Below, piece after piece: positions 7,296-14,206 of a DNA stretch of 21,495 nucleotides. The stretch comes from CAYNST01 sp964641175 (GTDB lineage: Bacteria; Pseudomonadota; Gammaproteobacteria; Pseudomonadales; Cellvibrionaceae), in assembly GCA_964641175.1 (NCBI GenBank), contig CAZXLJ010000055.1:1-21495 (forward strand), written 5' to 3'. Position numbers and translations under genes: made by a program. The notes under the pieces are model-generated. The model ran no database searches and was not told the origin of the DNA. It saw only the letters and a list, made by a program, of their open reading frames with translations. Each line of letters opens with the position of its first letter. Position 1 is the stretch's first letter.

Positions 7296-7430
7296 ATGCT
7301 TATTAAATTCTTTAGAACAATTCTTATAGCCGGCTTTGTTTTTAGTATGTCCGGATGCGAAACAATGGAGGGTTTCGGGCGGGATGTTAAAAAAGTTGGC
7401 GGAGAAATTGAAGAAGAAGCTGACCGGTAG
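7296..7430 (+). CDS. Entericidin A/B-family lipoprotein, copy 2 (44 aa)
   Basis: A 44-codon gene with a strong Shine-Dalgarno (aaaggagaa) and ATG at 7296, stop TAG at 7428-7430. The signal segment MLIKFFRTILIAGFVFSMSG precedes the lipobox cysteine C21 (M-S-G-C). The mature peptide C-E-T-M-E-G-F-G-R-D-V-K-K-V-G-G-E-I-E-E is clearly paralogous to the gene 80 bp upstream: C-E-T-x-E-G-F-G-R-D-V is shared, but two lysines replace acidic/neutral residues. The tandem arrangement mirrors E. coli ecnA-ecnB; which copy would be toxin or antidote cannot be read. A hairpin begins 4 nt after the stop. Confidence 0.9.
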   Translation: MLIKFFRTILIAGFVFSMSGCETMEGFGRDVKKVGGEIEEEADR

Positions 7431-7434
7431 TCTG

Positions 7435-7465
7435 TCGCACAGGAACCGATCTGGAGCCTGTGCGA
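7435..7465 (+). terminator. Hairpin after the entericidin pair, possible terminator
   Basis: Perfect 9-bp inverted repeat tcgcacagg (7435-7443) / cctgtgcga (7457-7465) with a 13-nt loop, starting 4 nt after the second entericidin stop. No T-run follows (ttcccg), so it may be an mRNA-stabilising stem or a weak terminator and not a classical intrinsic one. Confidence 0.4.
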
Positions 7466-7885
7466 TTCCCGTGGTTAATGGTTTTCATCGTTTAGCTGCT
7501 ATTGTTCTTCGTCTAATTGTCGTCATTCATCGTTCTAAATTTAATCTCCCAAACGCCGCGTTTTTCGCCATCTGAACTCGCACTGAAAGATCTCTTAGCG
7601 GGAAGGGTTCTGCGGAGGCGATCGATCGGGACCGCACCCGTTAAAGAGATTCCCGTCTGCGATTTAAGTAGCGTTCTCCGGTGCTGCAAGGATGGGTAAG
7701 CGCCGGTGCTGTAAATCGCTTGAATCCGCTTTCGCCTTTTTTAACTTTGGCACAATCAATGCACTTCCAAAGAACCTGAAACCGTGTCAGTTTTGCCATT
7801 CGAGAGATAAAAGCTCCGAACGGTGACTGTGGATTTAGTGGCAGGCACTGTTTGTAGAAAATACATCAAAAGAAGGGATGCCAAA
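7466..7885. other. Intergenic region, 420 bp, no gene supported
   Basis: Short frames here (for example 7517-7699) lack ribosome-binding sites and protein-like composition. The region holds a small inverted repeat gcgattta (7659-7666) / taaatcgc (7712-7719), whose loop carries the direct repeat ccggtgctg twice, and a sigma-54-like promoter at 7748-7763. It probably contains the leader of the EEP-clsB-ybhN cluster. Confidence 0.5.
7748..7763 (+). promoter_or_regulatory. Putative sigma-54 (-24/-12) promoter
   Basis: TGGCAC-A-ATCA-ATGCA matches the RpoN consensus TGGCAC-G-N4-TTGCW at all but two positions, with the required GG-N10-GC spacing (GG 7749-7750, GC 7761-7762). It lies about 120 nt before the TTG start of the first gene of the cluster. 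No enhancer-binding-protein site was identified. Confidence 0.35.
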
Positions 7886-8635
7886 TTGAGTAATCAATTA
7901 ATCAAAGTCCTCACTGTAAACATGCATAAAGGGTTCAATGCGTTCAACCGCCGCTTTGTATTGCATGAGCTGCGCGACGCAATTCGCAATGTTAACGCCG
8001 ATGTCATTTTTTTGCAGGAAGTGCTCGGTGAACATCGCAAATGGTCGAAATCCTATGAGGCCCATTGGCCGGAGCTGCCCCAGTACGAATTTTTGGCTGA
8101 TAGCCTGATGCCGTTTCACGCATATGGAAAAAATGCAATCTACGCGGATGGTCATCACGGGAATGCCTTGTTGAGTAAATTCCATATTGCCCAATGGCGT
8201 AATCTGGATATTTCCCTCAACGGAATCGAGAAGCGGGGCTTGTTGCACTGCGTGCTGGACACCGGGGGAGGTGGGGTCAATATCCACACTATTTGTGTCC
8301 ACCTCAGCCTTAAAGAAACGCATCGTCAGCAGCAGTTACAGTCTCTGTCGCGGATGGTAGCAGAGATACCCGAGGAAACTCCCCTCATTATCGCGGGAGA
8401 TTTTAATGATTGGCGTCTCAAGGCGCAGCCTGTACTCCGAGACCTGGGCATGGAAGACGTCTGCACCGTGTGTGAAGGAAGACCTGCGAAAACCTTTCCC
8501 GCGATGAGACCGATCTTGCGTCTGGATCGAATCTATTTGCGGGGCTTTGCGAAAGCCCAATCGCTCACCATGCCGGTCAGCCCATGGAATAAATTATCCG
8601 ACCATCGACCATTACTTGCAGAGATACAGTTTTAG
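7886..8635 (+). CDS. Endonuclease/exonuclease/phosphatase (EEP) family protein, YbhP-like
   Basis: Metal-dependent phosphodiesterase/nuclease-fold protein, 249 aa from a TTG at 7886. That start has gaaggga 7 nt upstream, whereas the in-frame GTG at 7823 has none and would add 21 residues lacking family character. EEP motifs in order: TVNMHKGFN (N12), LQEV (metal-ligand E45), GDFND (D172, N174), L-D-R-I-Y, and the terminal SDHRPL with catalytic H240. The H-K-G-F-N-x-F-N-R-R-F pattern and the position directly before clsB and ybhN match E. coli YbhP. Its 9-bp spacing to clsB implies cotranscription. The substrate is not established; a role in phospholipid or nucleic acid phosphodiester cleavage is possible. 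Confidence 0.88.
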   Translation: MSNQLIKVLTVNMHKGFNAFNRRFVLHELRDAIRNVNADVIFLQEVLGEHRKWSKSYEAHWPELPQYEFLADSLMPFHAYGKNAIYADGHHGNALLSKFHIAQWRNLDISLNGIEKRGLLHCVLDTGGGGVNIHTICVHLSLKETHRQQQLQSLSRMVAEIPEETPLIIAGDFNDWRLKAQPVLRDLGMEDVCTVCEGRPAKTFPAMRPILRLDRIYLRGFAKAQSLTMPVSPWNKLSDHRPLLAEIQF

Positions 8636-8644
8636 GGGTGACCT

Positions 8645-9952
8645 ATGTTTGGTTATAAAGGCGGCAAGAATTTCGTGCCGGGGAATTCGATCAAGCTATT
8701 ACGTAATGGCGATGAATTTTTTCCGCAGCTGATTCGTAGAATTCGCGGCGCGCGTCATGAGATTTATCTGGAAACCTTCATTCTTGAGGAAGACCGGGTG
8801 GGGCTCGTGCTGCAAAAGGCGCTCGCCGCAGCGGCACGGAGGGGCGTCTGGATAACCGTCACGGCAGACAGCTATGGCAGTTTTTTTCTGGAGGAGTCGT
8901 ATATCCGGGTACTGACGGAAGCCGGTGTAAACTTTCAGATATTCGACCCGCAACCTGGCTGGGTCAAGTGGCGTCCGAAAGTATTCCGCCGGCTGCATCG
9001 CAAACTTGCCGTGATCGACGGGCGGTACGCATTCATCGGCGGCATCAATCTGTCCTACGAACATGTTCTGGTGAGCGGCGAGACGGCGAAGAGAGATTTT
9101 GCGGCGGAAATTCGCGGACCTGTGGTCAAGCAGATTCGAGAGCTTTGCAAAAGCAATGTCAGCGATGCCAGTAACATGCGTCTGGGGCCCGATTTTTCAG
9201 CGATGAATAGCGCGGAACCTGTGGGCGATGCGCGAATTTCAATTGTGGGTCGCGACAATCACCGGCACCGCACTGAAATTGAAAAGGCCTATCTGGCAGG
9301 AATTCGAAACGCCAAGCATAAAATCATGATCGCCAACGCCTATTTTTTCCCTGGCTACCGGATAATGCGGGCGCTGCGCCGCGCGGCCCGCCGGGGGGTG
9401 GATATCAGTCTGGTGTTACAGGGGAACCCGGATATTCCGTTCGCACTGAAGGCAGCAAGATGCCTGTACCAGAAGCTGACGTGCGCGCGGATAAAGGTGT
9501 ACGAATATACCGAGCGCCCTCTCCACGCCAAGATTGCGACCATTGATGACAAATGGTCCACCATAGGTTCGAGCAACCTGGATCCCTGGAGCCTGTCGTT
9601 TAATCTGGAAGCCAATGTATTCGTGGAGGACGCCGAATTCAATCGTCAGCTTACAAGCGAAATACTCGATCTGCAGGCCAATAGTCGTCTCATCGAGCAG
9701 GACTGGGTTCAGAGCCGAAGTTGGTGGTTTTTGCTGCGCGGCACTCTGACCTACCATCTTTTGCGTAGCCTGCCCGATCTGATCAGTTGGTTGCCCGGCA
9801 ACCGTCTGCGAATTCAGCAGATCAAGCTCAGACAGCAAGCCGGCAGAAAATCTGCGGCCGAGTCGAGGCGTGCGCGCCGGGCCCACCCCCGTTTTCGCCG
9901 GAATCAGCCGGTAGACCATGGTAAACCTCACAATTCTGCGAGCGGAGTTTGA
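8645..9952 (+). CDS. clsB: Cardiolipin synthase B (phospholipase D superfamily)
   Basis: A 435-aa phospholipase D-superfamily enzyme making cardiolipin in the inner membrane; E. coli ClsB joins phosphatidylglycerol with a second phospholipid. Two HKD motifs are intact: H118-x-K120-x4-D125 (LHRKLAVID, followed by FIGGINLS) and H294-x-K296-x4-D301 (LHAKIATID, followed by IGSSNLD). There is no N-terminal TM pair, unlike ClsA, which fits ClsB. The C-terminal about 50 residues are basic (Arg/Lys-rich) and may contact the membrane. The ATG follows ggggtga. Gene order EEP - cardiolipin synthase - YbhN is the E. coli ybhP-clsB-ybhN order. Confidence 0.93.
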   Translation: MFGYKGGKNFVPGNSIKLLRNGDEFFPQLIRRIRGARHEIYLETFILEEDRVGLVLQKALAAAARRGVWITVTADSYGSFFLEESYIRVLTEAGVNFQIFDPQPGWVKWRPKVFRRLHRKLAVIDGRYAFIGGINLSYEHVLVSGETAKRDFAAEIRGPVVKQIRELCKSNVSDASNMRLGPDFSAMNSAEPVGDARISIVGRDNHRHRTEIEKAYLAGIRNAKHKIMIANAYFFPGYRIMRALRRAARRGVDISLVLQGNPDIPFALKAARCLYQKLTCARIKVYEYTERPLHAKIATIDDKWSTIGSSNLDPWSLSFNLEANVFVEDAEFNRQLTSEILDLQANSRLIEQDWVQSRSWWFLLRGTLTYHLLRSLPDLISWLPGNRLRIQQIKLRQQAGRKSAAESRRARRAHPRFRRNQPVDHGKPHNSASGV

Positions 9953-9954
9953 AA

Positions 9955-10938
9955 ATGCCGACGGCTATTACCGACGAGGGAAGCAAGGACGGCGCGTCCC
10001 ATAAATGGCGCTGGGTAAAAAATCCGTGGATCAAAAGAGTAGCCTGGGGACTTTTTTTTCTCGCAGTGACCACTCTTTTGATTCATAAAGGGTCCGAGCT
10101 GGAATGGGCCAAGATTATCGAGGCTTTTCGTGAAACCCCCGTAAGCTCTCTGATTCTGGGTGCCGTGGTGGGGATGCTCTGTTACTCAGCCTATGCGCTG
10201 TACGATTTGCTGGGTTGCCATCTGTTTGGAATCAATGTCAGCCGGGTTGGTGCGTGGTCATCGGCATGGATCAGCTATGCCTGTAACTTGAATCTGGGGG
10301 CCCTGGTCGGCAGTGTCGCATTTCGCTATCGCCTGTATTCAAGACTGGGCGTAGCCCCCGGTGACGTTACCCGTATTCTCGGCGTTACGGTATTGAGCAA
10401 TTGGCTCGGCTATTGTCTGCTGGCGGGGACGCTGTTCATTTTTGGCTTTCTCGAATTGCCGGAAAACTGGGCAGTCGGAATGGCAGGATTGAGACTGATT
10501 GGTGCGGCTTTGGTCGGTGTTGTTATTTTCTATCTGTACTTGTGCATTTTTTCGGAAAAAAGGGAATTTCGGATTCGCAAGCAAACCATTTATCTGCCAG
10601 AGCTCAAAGTCGTCGGTCTCCAGTTCCTGATCAGTATCACCCATTGGTCGTTGATGGCGGCCGTTGTTTATATTTTCATGCCGGACGAACTGGGGTACTT
10701 CACAGTTTATGCTGTGTTACTGATCAGTGGCATCGCTGGCGCAGTGTCGCACGTGCCGGGGGGCCTGGGCGTGCTGGAAGCGGTATTTATCGCAATGCTG
10801 GCTGGTCGGGTGGACAAGCACAGTCTGCTGGCAGCCCTGTTTGCCTATCGATGTGTTTTTTATCTTCTGCCCCTGGCGATTGCAATTCCTGGATACCTGT
10901 TATTCGAAAGTCAGGCCAAACGATTGCGACGCAGTTAA
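9955..10938 (+). CDS. YbhN-family membrane protein (lysylphosphatidylglycerol synthetase TM region / UPF0104)
   Basis: An integral membrane protein of about 327 aa with roughly eight TM helices. The ATG at 9955 has ggag 7 nt upstream; the TTG at 9949 would give a 4-nt overlap with clsB, so translation is probably coupled either way. Family signatures visible: the Asn/Leu/Gly-rich YACNLNLGALVGSVAFRYRL segment, the TRILGVTVLSNWLG segment, and the SHVPGGLGVLEAVF motif near the C-terminus. The same fold forms the flippase half of MprF. E. coli YbhN itself is poorly characterised; adjacency to clsB suggests a function in phospholipid or cardiolipin handling. It ends 90 bp before the convergent MgtC gene. 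Confidence 0.9.
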   Translation: MPTAITDEGSKDGASHKWRWVKNPWIKRVAWGLFFLAVTTLLIHKGSELEWAKIIEAFRETPVSSLILGAVVGMLCYSAYALYDLLGCHLFGINVSRVGAWSSAWISYACNLNLGALVGSVAFRYRLYSRLGVAPGDVTRILGVTVLSNWLGYCLLAGTLFIFGFLELPENWAVGMAGLRLIGAALVGVVIFYLYLCIFSEKREFRIRKQTIYLPELKVVGLQFLISITHWSLMAAVVYIFMPDELGYFTVYAVLLISGIAGAVSHVPGGLGVLEAVFIAMLAGRVDKHSLLAALFAYRCVFYLLPLAIAIPGYLLFESQAKRLRRS

Positions 10939-11028
10939 TTTGGCTGTCCGACTGGAGCGCTTAAGATTATGCAACGGGCCTTGCGTGAGTGAGGTCAGGG
11001 CGGTGGAAGAAGACGCGGCGCTTCAGAT

Positions 11029-11532
11029 TTATTTCTTTCGCTCGGAGCGCTCCTCTTCCTCATCTACCCTGGATTTGCTGATATACCGGTTTTCCTTCTT
11101 GAAATACGTCATATATTTGAAGATAACAAAGTTTACAACGGCCAGAATAATAGCCACTTCGTAACGGCCATAAGCGACAGAGACGCCAATGGCACTTGTA
11201 TTCCATAGTCCGGCCGCAGTGGCAGTACCGCCCACCCTTCCAGACTGTTTCACGATTGCCCCTCCGCCAATGAAACCAATCCCGGTGACGATCCCATACA
11301 TCACTCGTGCTTCGGCTTCCGGGGTATCGAATACACTTCGAGCCAGCAGCGTGAACGCGCAGGATGCGATGGCCACAAGCGGAAATGTTCGCAGTCCTGC
11401 TCCTCCGGTCGTTCCTGCCTCGCGATTCAAAGCCAAAGGCAATGCCAACCCCAGGGCGATGCTGAGCTGGTAGAAATGATACAAAATCAAACGGACATCA
11501 AGATCGAGGTTAAGTAGGGTAATCGGATCCAT
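11029..11532 (-). CDS. MgtC/SapB-family inner-membrane protein
   Basis: A 167-aa protein with four to five TM helices. Family signatures: the N-terminal LALPLALNREAG segment (SapB/MgtC Arg/Glu motif), AGLRTFPLVAIASCAFTLL, and the GIGFIGGGAIVK glycine motif followed by GTATAAGLWNTSAIGV, which is the conserved T-A-A-x-x-W motif. The C-terminal about 20 residues are highly charged and cytoplasmic. It lacks the separate ACT-like C-terminal domain of Salmonella MgtC. Roles in the family include Mg2+-limited growth and control of F-type ATP synthase; the role here is not shown. It converges with the ybhN gene. A stem-loop lies 58 bp upstream of the start. Confidence 0.9.
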   Translation of the reverse strand: MDPITLLNLDLDVRLILYHFYQLSIALGLALPLALNREAGTTGGAGLRTFPLVAIASCAFTLLARSVFDTPEAEARVMYGIVTGIGFIGGGAIVKQSGRVGGTATAAGLWNTSAIGVSVAYGRYEVAIILAVVNFVIFKYMTYFKKENRYISKSRVDEEEERSERKK

Positions 11533-11589
11533 CTTTGCGCCACGTTCTGAAAAAGGCAGACCTTCTTTTACGGCTGCAAGCTATGAGGG

Positions 11590-11616
11590 CCCTTGCACCC
11601 TCGGCAGGTGCGAGGG
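11590..11616 (-). promoter_or_regulatory. Stem-loop upstream of the MgtC-family gene
   Basis: A 10-bp stem (cccttgcacc 11590-11599 with ggtgcgaggg 11607-11616, one non-Watson-Crick pair) around a 7-nt loop, 58 bp before the MgtC start on the minus strand and 85 bp after the stop of the small gene upstream. It could be part of the mgtC leader or a terminator for the small gene. No T-run follows, which argues against an intrinsic terminator. Confidence 0.35.
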
Positions 11617-11700
11617 ACTCGGTTCGGCAGTTCTGGAGTAATGTAAAGATCACGGTGGCTACTCGCCACGGGTTACGGTCGGCACCCGACAGTTGATGCG

Positions 11701-11898
11701 TTAACCTGCTGCCTGTTGCCAGATGCGAAGTTCGGCTATGAGTTCGCGAATTTTCTGAAGCTCTGAAATAAACAGTTCGCGGCGGACGTGGGAGCGGTAG
11801 GTCGATTCGGCGATTAGCTGTGCGGATTCGAGATTGTCTTTCGCTTCCTGCAACCCGTATCGGGCAGAATATTCGATTAATTCAATGGAGGTTTGCAT
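11701..11898 (-). CDS. Small helical hypothetical protein, 65 aa
   Basis: Not recognised. The frame opens at a GTG (11907), but the ATG at 11898 has ggtga at suitable distance and gives MQTSIELIEYSARYG at the N-terminus. The product is predicted to be almost entirely alpha-helical: a first helix rich in Glu and Ala (YGLQEAKDNLESAQLIAEST) and a second from about residue 38 (RRELFISELQKIRELIAELR) with a leucine/isoleucine heptad look, probably a helical hairpin or dimer. It has no signal peptide, cysteine or TM segment. It stands alone between the MgtC and RMF-like genes on the same strand. Confidence 0.6.
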   Translation of the reverse strand: MQTSIELIEYSARYGLQEAKDNLESAQLIAESTYRSHVRRELFISELQKIRELIAELRIWQQAAG

Positions 11899-12098
11899 AC
11901 ATTTCACCGGGCTTGGGGGTTAAAACACCCTGAATGAATACAGAGAATGCGTGAAATAATATGATTGTTTCGTCGATGAATGCAACTATCCGTCTGGCAT
12001 TGCGCGATATGCTGGCATTGGTGCAGCCGGCAATGCTAGTGGGGGTAGGTCGACGTGTCGTCGCCAGGATCTGGCCTGCGGCGTCAATCTAAACAAGA

Positions 12099-12311
12099 TC
12101 AGTTATATAGCGCTTGCTCACTTGTAATATTTGCCCGAGTGTTTCCCAAGTTTTCATTGAGACCATCGAACCAGCCTTCCCACCATTGCAGATACTGATC
12201 GGTCTGCGATCGTTTTGGATTGTTTTTTAACCAATTGCTCAACGTAAAGTCGAGTGTCGGAGAATTGATTCCATTTTTGTACGCGTTTTTACCAAGCAAA
12301 CGAACCTTCAT
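12099..12311 (-). CDS. Small ribosome-modulation-factor-like protein, 70 aa
   Basis: A 70-aa basic protein. The ATG at 12311 is chosen because gggag lies about 9 nt upstream; an alternative ATG at 12374 would add 21 residues. The pattern A-Y-K-N-G near the N-terminus followed about 30 residues later by QWWEGWFDGL resembles RMF and RMF-like proteins (A-x-x-x-G ... W-x-x-G-W-x-x-A/G). The N-P plus the lysine-rich segment between them would suit RNA binding. RMF dimerises 70S ribosomes in stationary phase in Gammaproteobacteria. The match is a pattern, not a proven homology. Confidence 0.5.
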   Translation of the reverse strand: MKVRLLGKNAYKNGINSPTLDFTLSNWLKNNPKRSQTDQYLQWWEGWFDGLNENLGNTRANITSEQALYN

Positions 12312-12585
12312 ATAACCAGTCTCCCGTTTTGGAAAAAAACTTTCGTCTGTTGCTGGGAAGACAGCAAGACGCATACCACCTACGCTGATGAAGTGGCGAC
12401 AACCGGTGCGGGCGAAGCGAAATCAGGATGAACTACTCCGCCAGATTGGCGTAAGCCGTGCAGGTGCATCACGTGCAATAGCCTAATGATTGCCGTCGGG
12501 GCTAACCAAACAATGAGGGAAGACGTAATAAACGCAGGGGTTGCGATCGGGGGAGCCCGTAATTTTCAGGTTTACTGGAGGCCCA

Positions 12586-13194
12586 ATGTCCGAGCAGGAC
12601 GACTCAATGAACAACAATGCGCCCGACCATTCGCCCGTCGCGCTGATTATCATCGATATGATCAATGACCTGGAATTTCCAGAAGGCGAGACTATTCTGG
12701 CGCCTGCATTGGCAGCAGCGAAACGAATCGCTGAGCTCAAGGCCGAAGCTAAGGTCCGGGGTATTCCGGTGATATTCGCCAATGACAATTTTGGAAAATG
12801 GCGCTCCAATTTTAATGACGCGGTCGAACATTGCCTGCAATCGGGCGTCAAAGGAGCGCCGCTGGCGGCGACACTGGCGCCTTCCGCAGACGACTATTTC
12901 ATCCTGAAGCCGAAGCATTCAGCATTCTATGAAACGCCTCTTGAATTACTGCTCAAGCACCTGGGGAGCCGGCGGCTGATCTTGTGCGGCATCTCTGCCA
13001 GCATGTGCGTTCAGTTCACTGCGGCAGATGCTTACATGAGGGGGTTTGAACTACACGTACCCTGCGACTGCGTAGCCTCCTACAGCACGGACGATAACGA
13101 GCGCGCACTCCTGTATATGAGAGATATCCTCAAGGCGGAAACCACACCTTCGTCGGCGTTGGATTTGGCCAGCGTGATAGAGCAGGCAGAGTAG
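12586..13194 (+). CDS. Isochorismatase-family cysteine hydrolase
   Basis: A 202-aa cytosolic hydrolase of the isochorismatase/nicotinamidase superfamily. The ATG at 12586 is preceded by ggagg (spacing 4); the upstream in-frame ATG at 12541 lacks a site, and an internal ATG at 12607 is possible. The catalytic triad is complete: D24 in IIIDMIND, K108 in LKPKHSAF and C141 in GISASMCVQFTA, with the cis-peptide-type G-x-S/A pattern before the cysteine. The family cleaves C-N bonds (nicotinamide, carbamoylsarcosine) or vinyl ethers. The nicotinamidase metal-site motif D-x-H-x-x-H is not evident, so nicotinamidase is less likely. It converges with htpX, with only 28 bp between stops. Confidence 0.9.
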   Translation: MSEQDDSMNNNAPDHSPVALIIIDMINDLEFPEGETILAPALAAAKRIAELKAEAKVRGIPVIFANDNFGKWRSNFNDAVEHCLQSGVKGAPLAATLAPSADDYFILKPKHSAFYETPLELLLKHLGSRRLILCGISASMCVQFTAADAYMRGFELHVPCDCVASYSTDDNERALLYMRDILKAETTPSSALDLASVIEQAE

Positions 13195-13222
13195 CCAGCC
13201 CCTTCGGACCAGCTACTTTGCT

Positions 13223-14107
13223 TCAGGCAGCCTTCTGGAGAGCGTTGATGCGGACTTCAAGGGGCGGGTGTGTAGAAAATAACTGCTGGAAGTTTCGCTT
13301 TGTGCCTGAAGCGATACCGAAGGCGGTGAACTGCTCGGGCATCTGGTTGGGCACTTCTGTTTCTGCTTGAAGGCGGCGCAATGCGGCAATCATGCTCTGG
13401 CGGTCGGCAAGGACGGCACCCGCATGGTCCGCCCGGAATTCCCGTCGACGCGAGAACCAGGCCACAATGATCTGGGCGAGAAACGCCAGGATGATTTCAG
13501 CCACGAAACTGGCTATGAAAAAGCCAGGCCCGTGGGAGTTCTCCGATCTGAAAACCACCCGGTCCACGGTATGACCGATGATGCGTGCAAAGAACATGAC
13601 GAACGTATTGATTACGCCTTGAATCAAGGTGAGGGTCACCATGTCCCCATTGGCCACGTGGCCGATTTCGTGTCCGAGGACTGCGCGGACTTCATTGCGA
13701 TCAAAGCGCTGGAGCATGCCTTCACTGACCGCCACCAAGGCATCATTTTTGTTCCAGCCCGTCGCAAACGCATTGGACTGCTGCGCCGGGAAAACCCCGA
13801 CCTCTGGCATTTTTATGCCCGCCTTTTCGGACAGTTCGCGGACAGTTTCCAAAAGCCAGCGTTCTTCGGCCGTGCGCGGGTTCTCAATAATGTGGACACG
13901 GGCGCTGCGCTTGGCCATCCATTTCGACAGGAAGAGCGATATGAAGGCACCGGCAAATCCGAATACCGCACAGAAGATCAACAATGAATTGAGATCCAGC
14001 CCGCCACTGGCTTTGAGATAGCTTCCGACGCCCAGCAGGTTCAAAGTGACACTCGCCACCGCGAGTACCGCAAAGTTGGTCAGCAGAAATAAACCGATTC
14101 GAAACAC
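13223..14107 (-). CDS. htpX: Membrane metalloprotease HtpX
   Basis: A 294-aa inner-membrane zinc protease of the M48 family (E. coli HtpX is 293 aa), which degrades misfolded or damaged membrane proteins, overlapping FtsH. Two N-terminal TM helices (about 5-28 and 41-62) precede the catalytic HEIGH motif (H146, E147, H150). Two further hydrophobic segments lie at about 158-180 and 195-217. The third zinc ligand is E223 in RRREFRADHAGA. The start is a GTG with gaggg 7 nt upstream. It lies downstream of the GNAT/hydrolase fusion on the same strand, but a terminator separates them, so it should have its own promoter. Confidence 0.96.
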   Translation of the reverse strand: MFRIGLFLLTNFAVLAVASVTLNLLGVGSYLKASGGLDLNSLLIFCAVFGFAGAFISLFLSKWMAKRSARVHIIENPRTAEERWLLETVRELSEKAGIKMPEVGVFPAQQSNAFATGWNKNDALVAVSEGMLQRFDRNEVRAVLGHEIGHVANGDMVTLTLIQGVINTFVMFFARIIGHTVDRVVFRSENSHGPGFFIASFVAEIILAFLAQIIVAWFSRRREFRADHAGAVLADRQSMIAALRRLQAETEVPNQMPEQFTAFGIASGTKRNFQQLFSTHPPLEVRINALQKAA

Positions 14108-14180
14108 GTTGAGACCCTCGAGTGAACATCCACAAACTGGCTACAGATATGGTAGCGAACTCTCCCAATTCAAGAGATTC

Positions 14181-14203
14181 AATAAAGGGAGCCAACGGCT
14201 CCC
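14181..14203 (-). terminator. Rho-independent terminator of the GNAT/C-N hydrolase gene
   Basis: On the minus strand, a perfect 7-bp stem gggagcc / ggctccc with a 3-nt loop (14187-14203) begins 3 nt after the stop codon and is followed by TTTATT (14181-14186). It is compact, GC-rich and U-tailed, so termination before htpX is likely. Confidence 0.8.
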
Positions 14204-14206
14204 AGG

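Noticed and set aside
11961..12092. Plus-strand 43-codon frame
   Set aside because: No ribosome-binding site and no signal or family pattern; unlike the two entericidin genes it has nothing to support it.
13367..13987. Plus-strand 206-codon frame
   Set aside because: Antisense to htpX, which has all catalytic residues.
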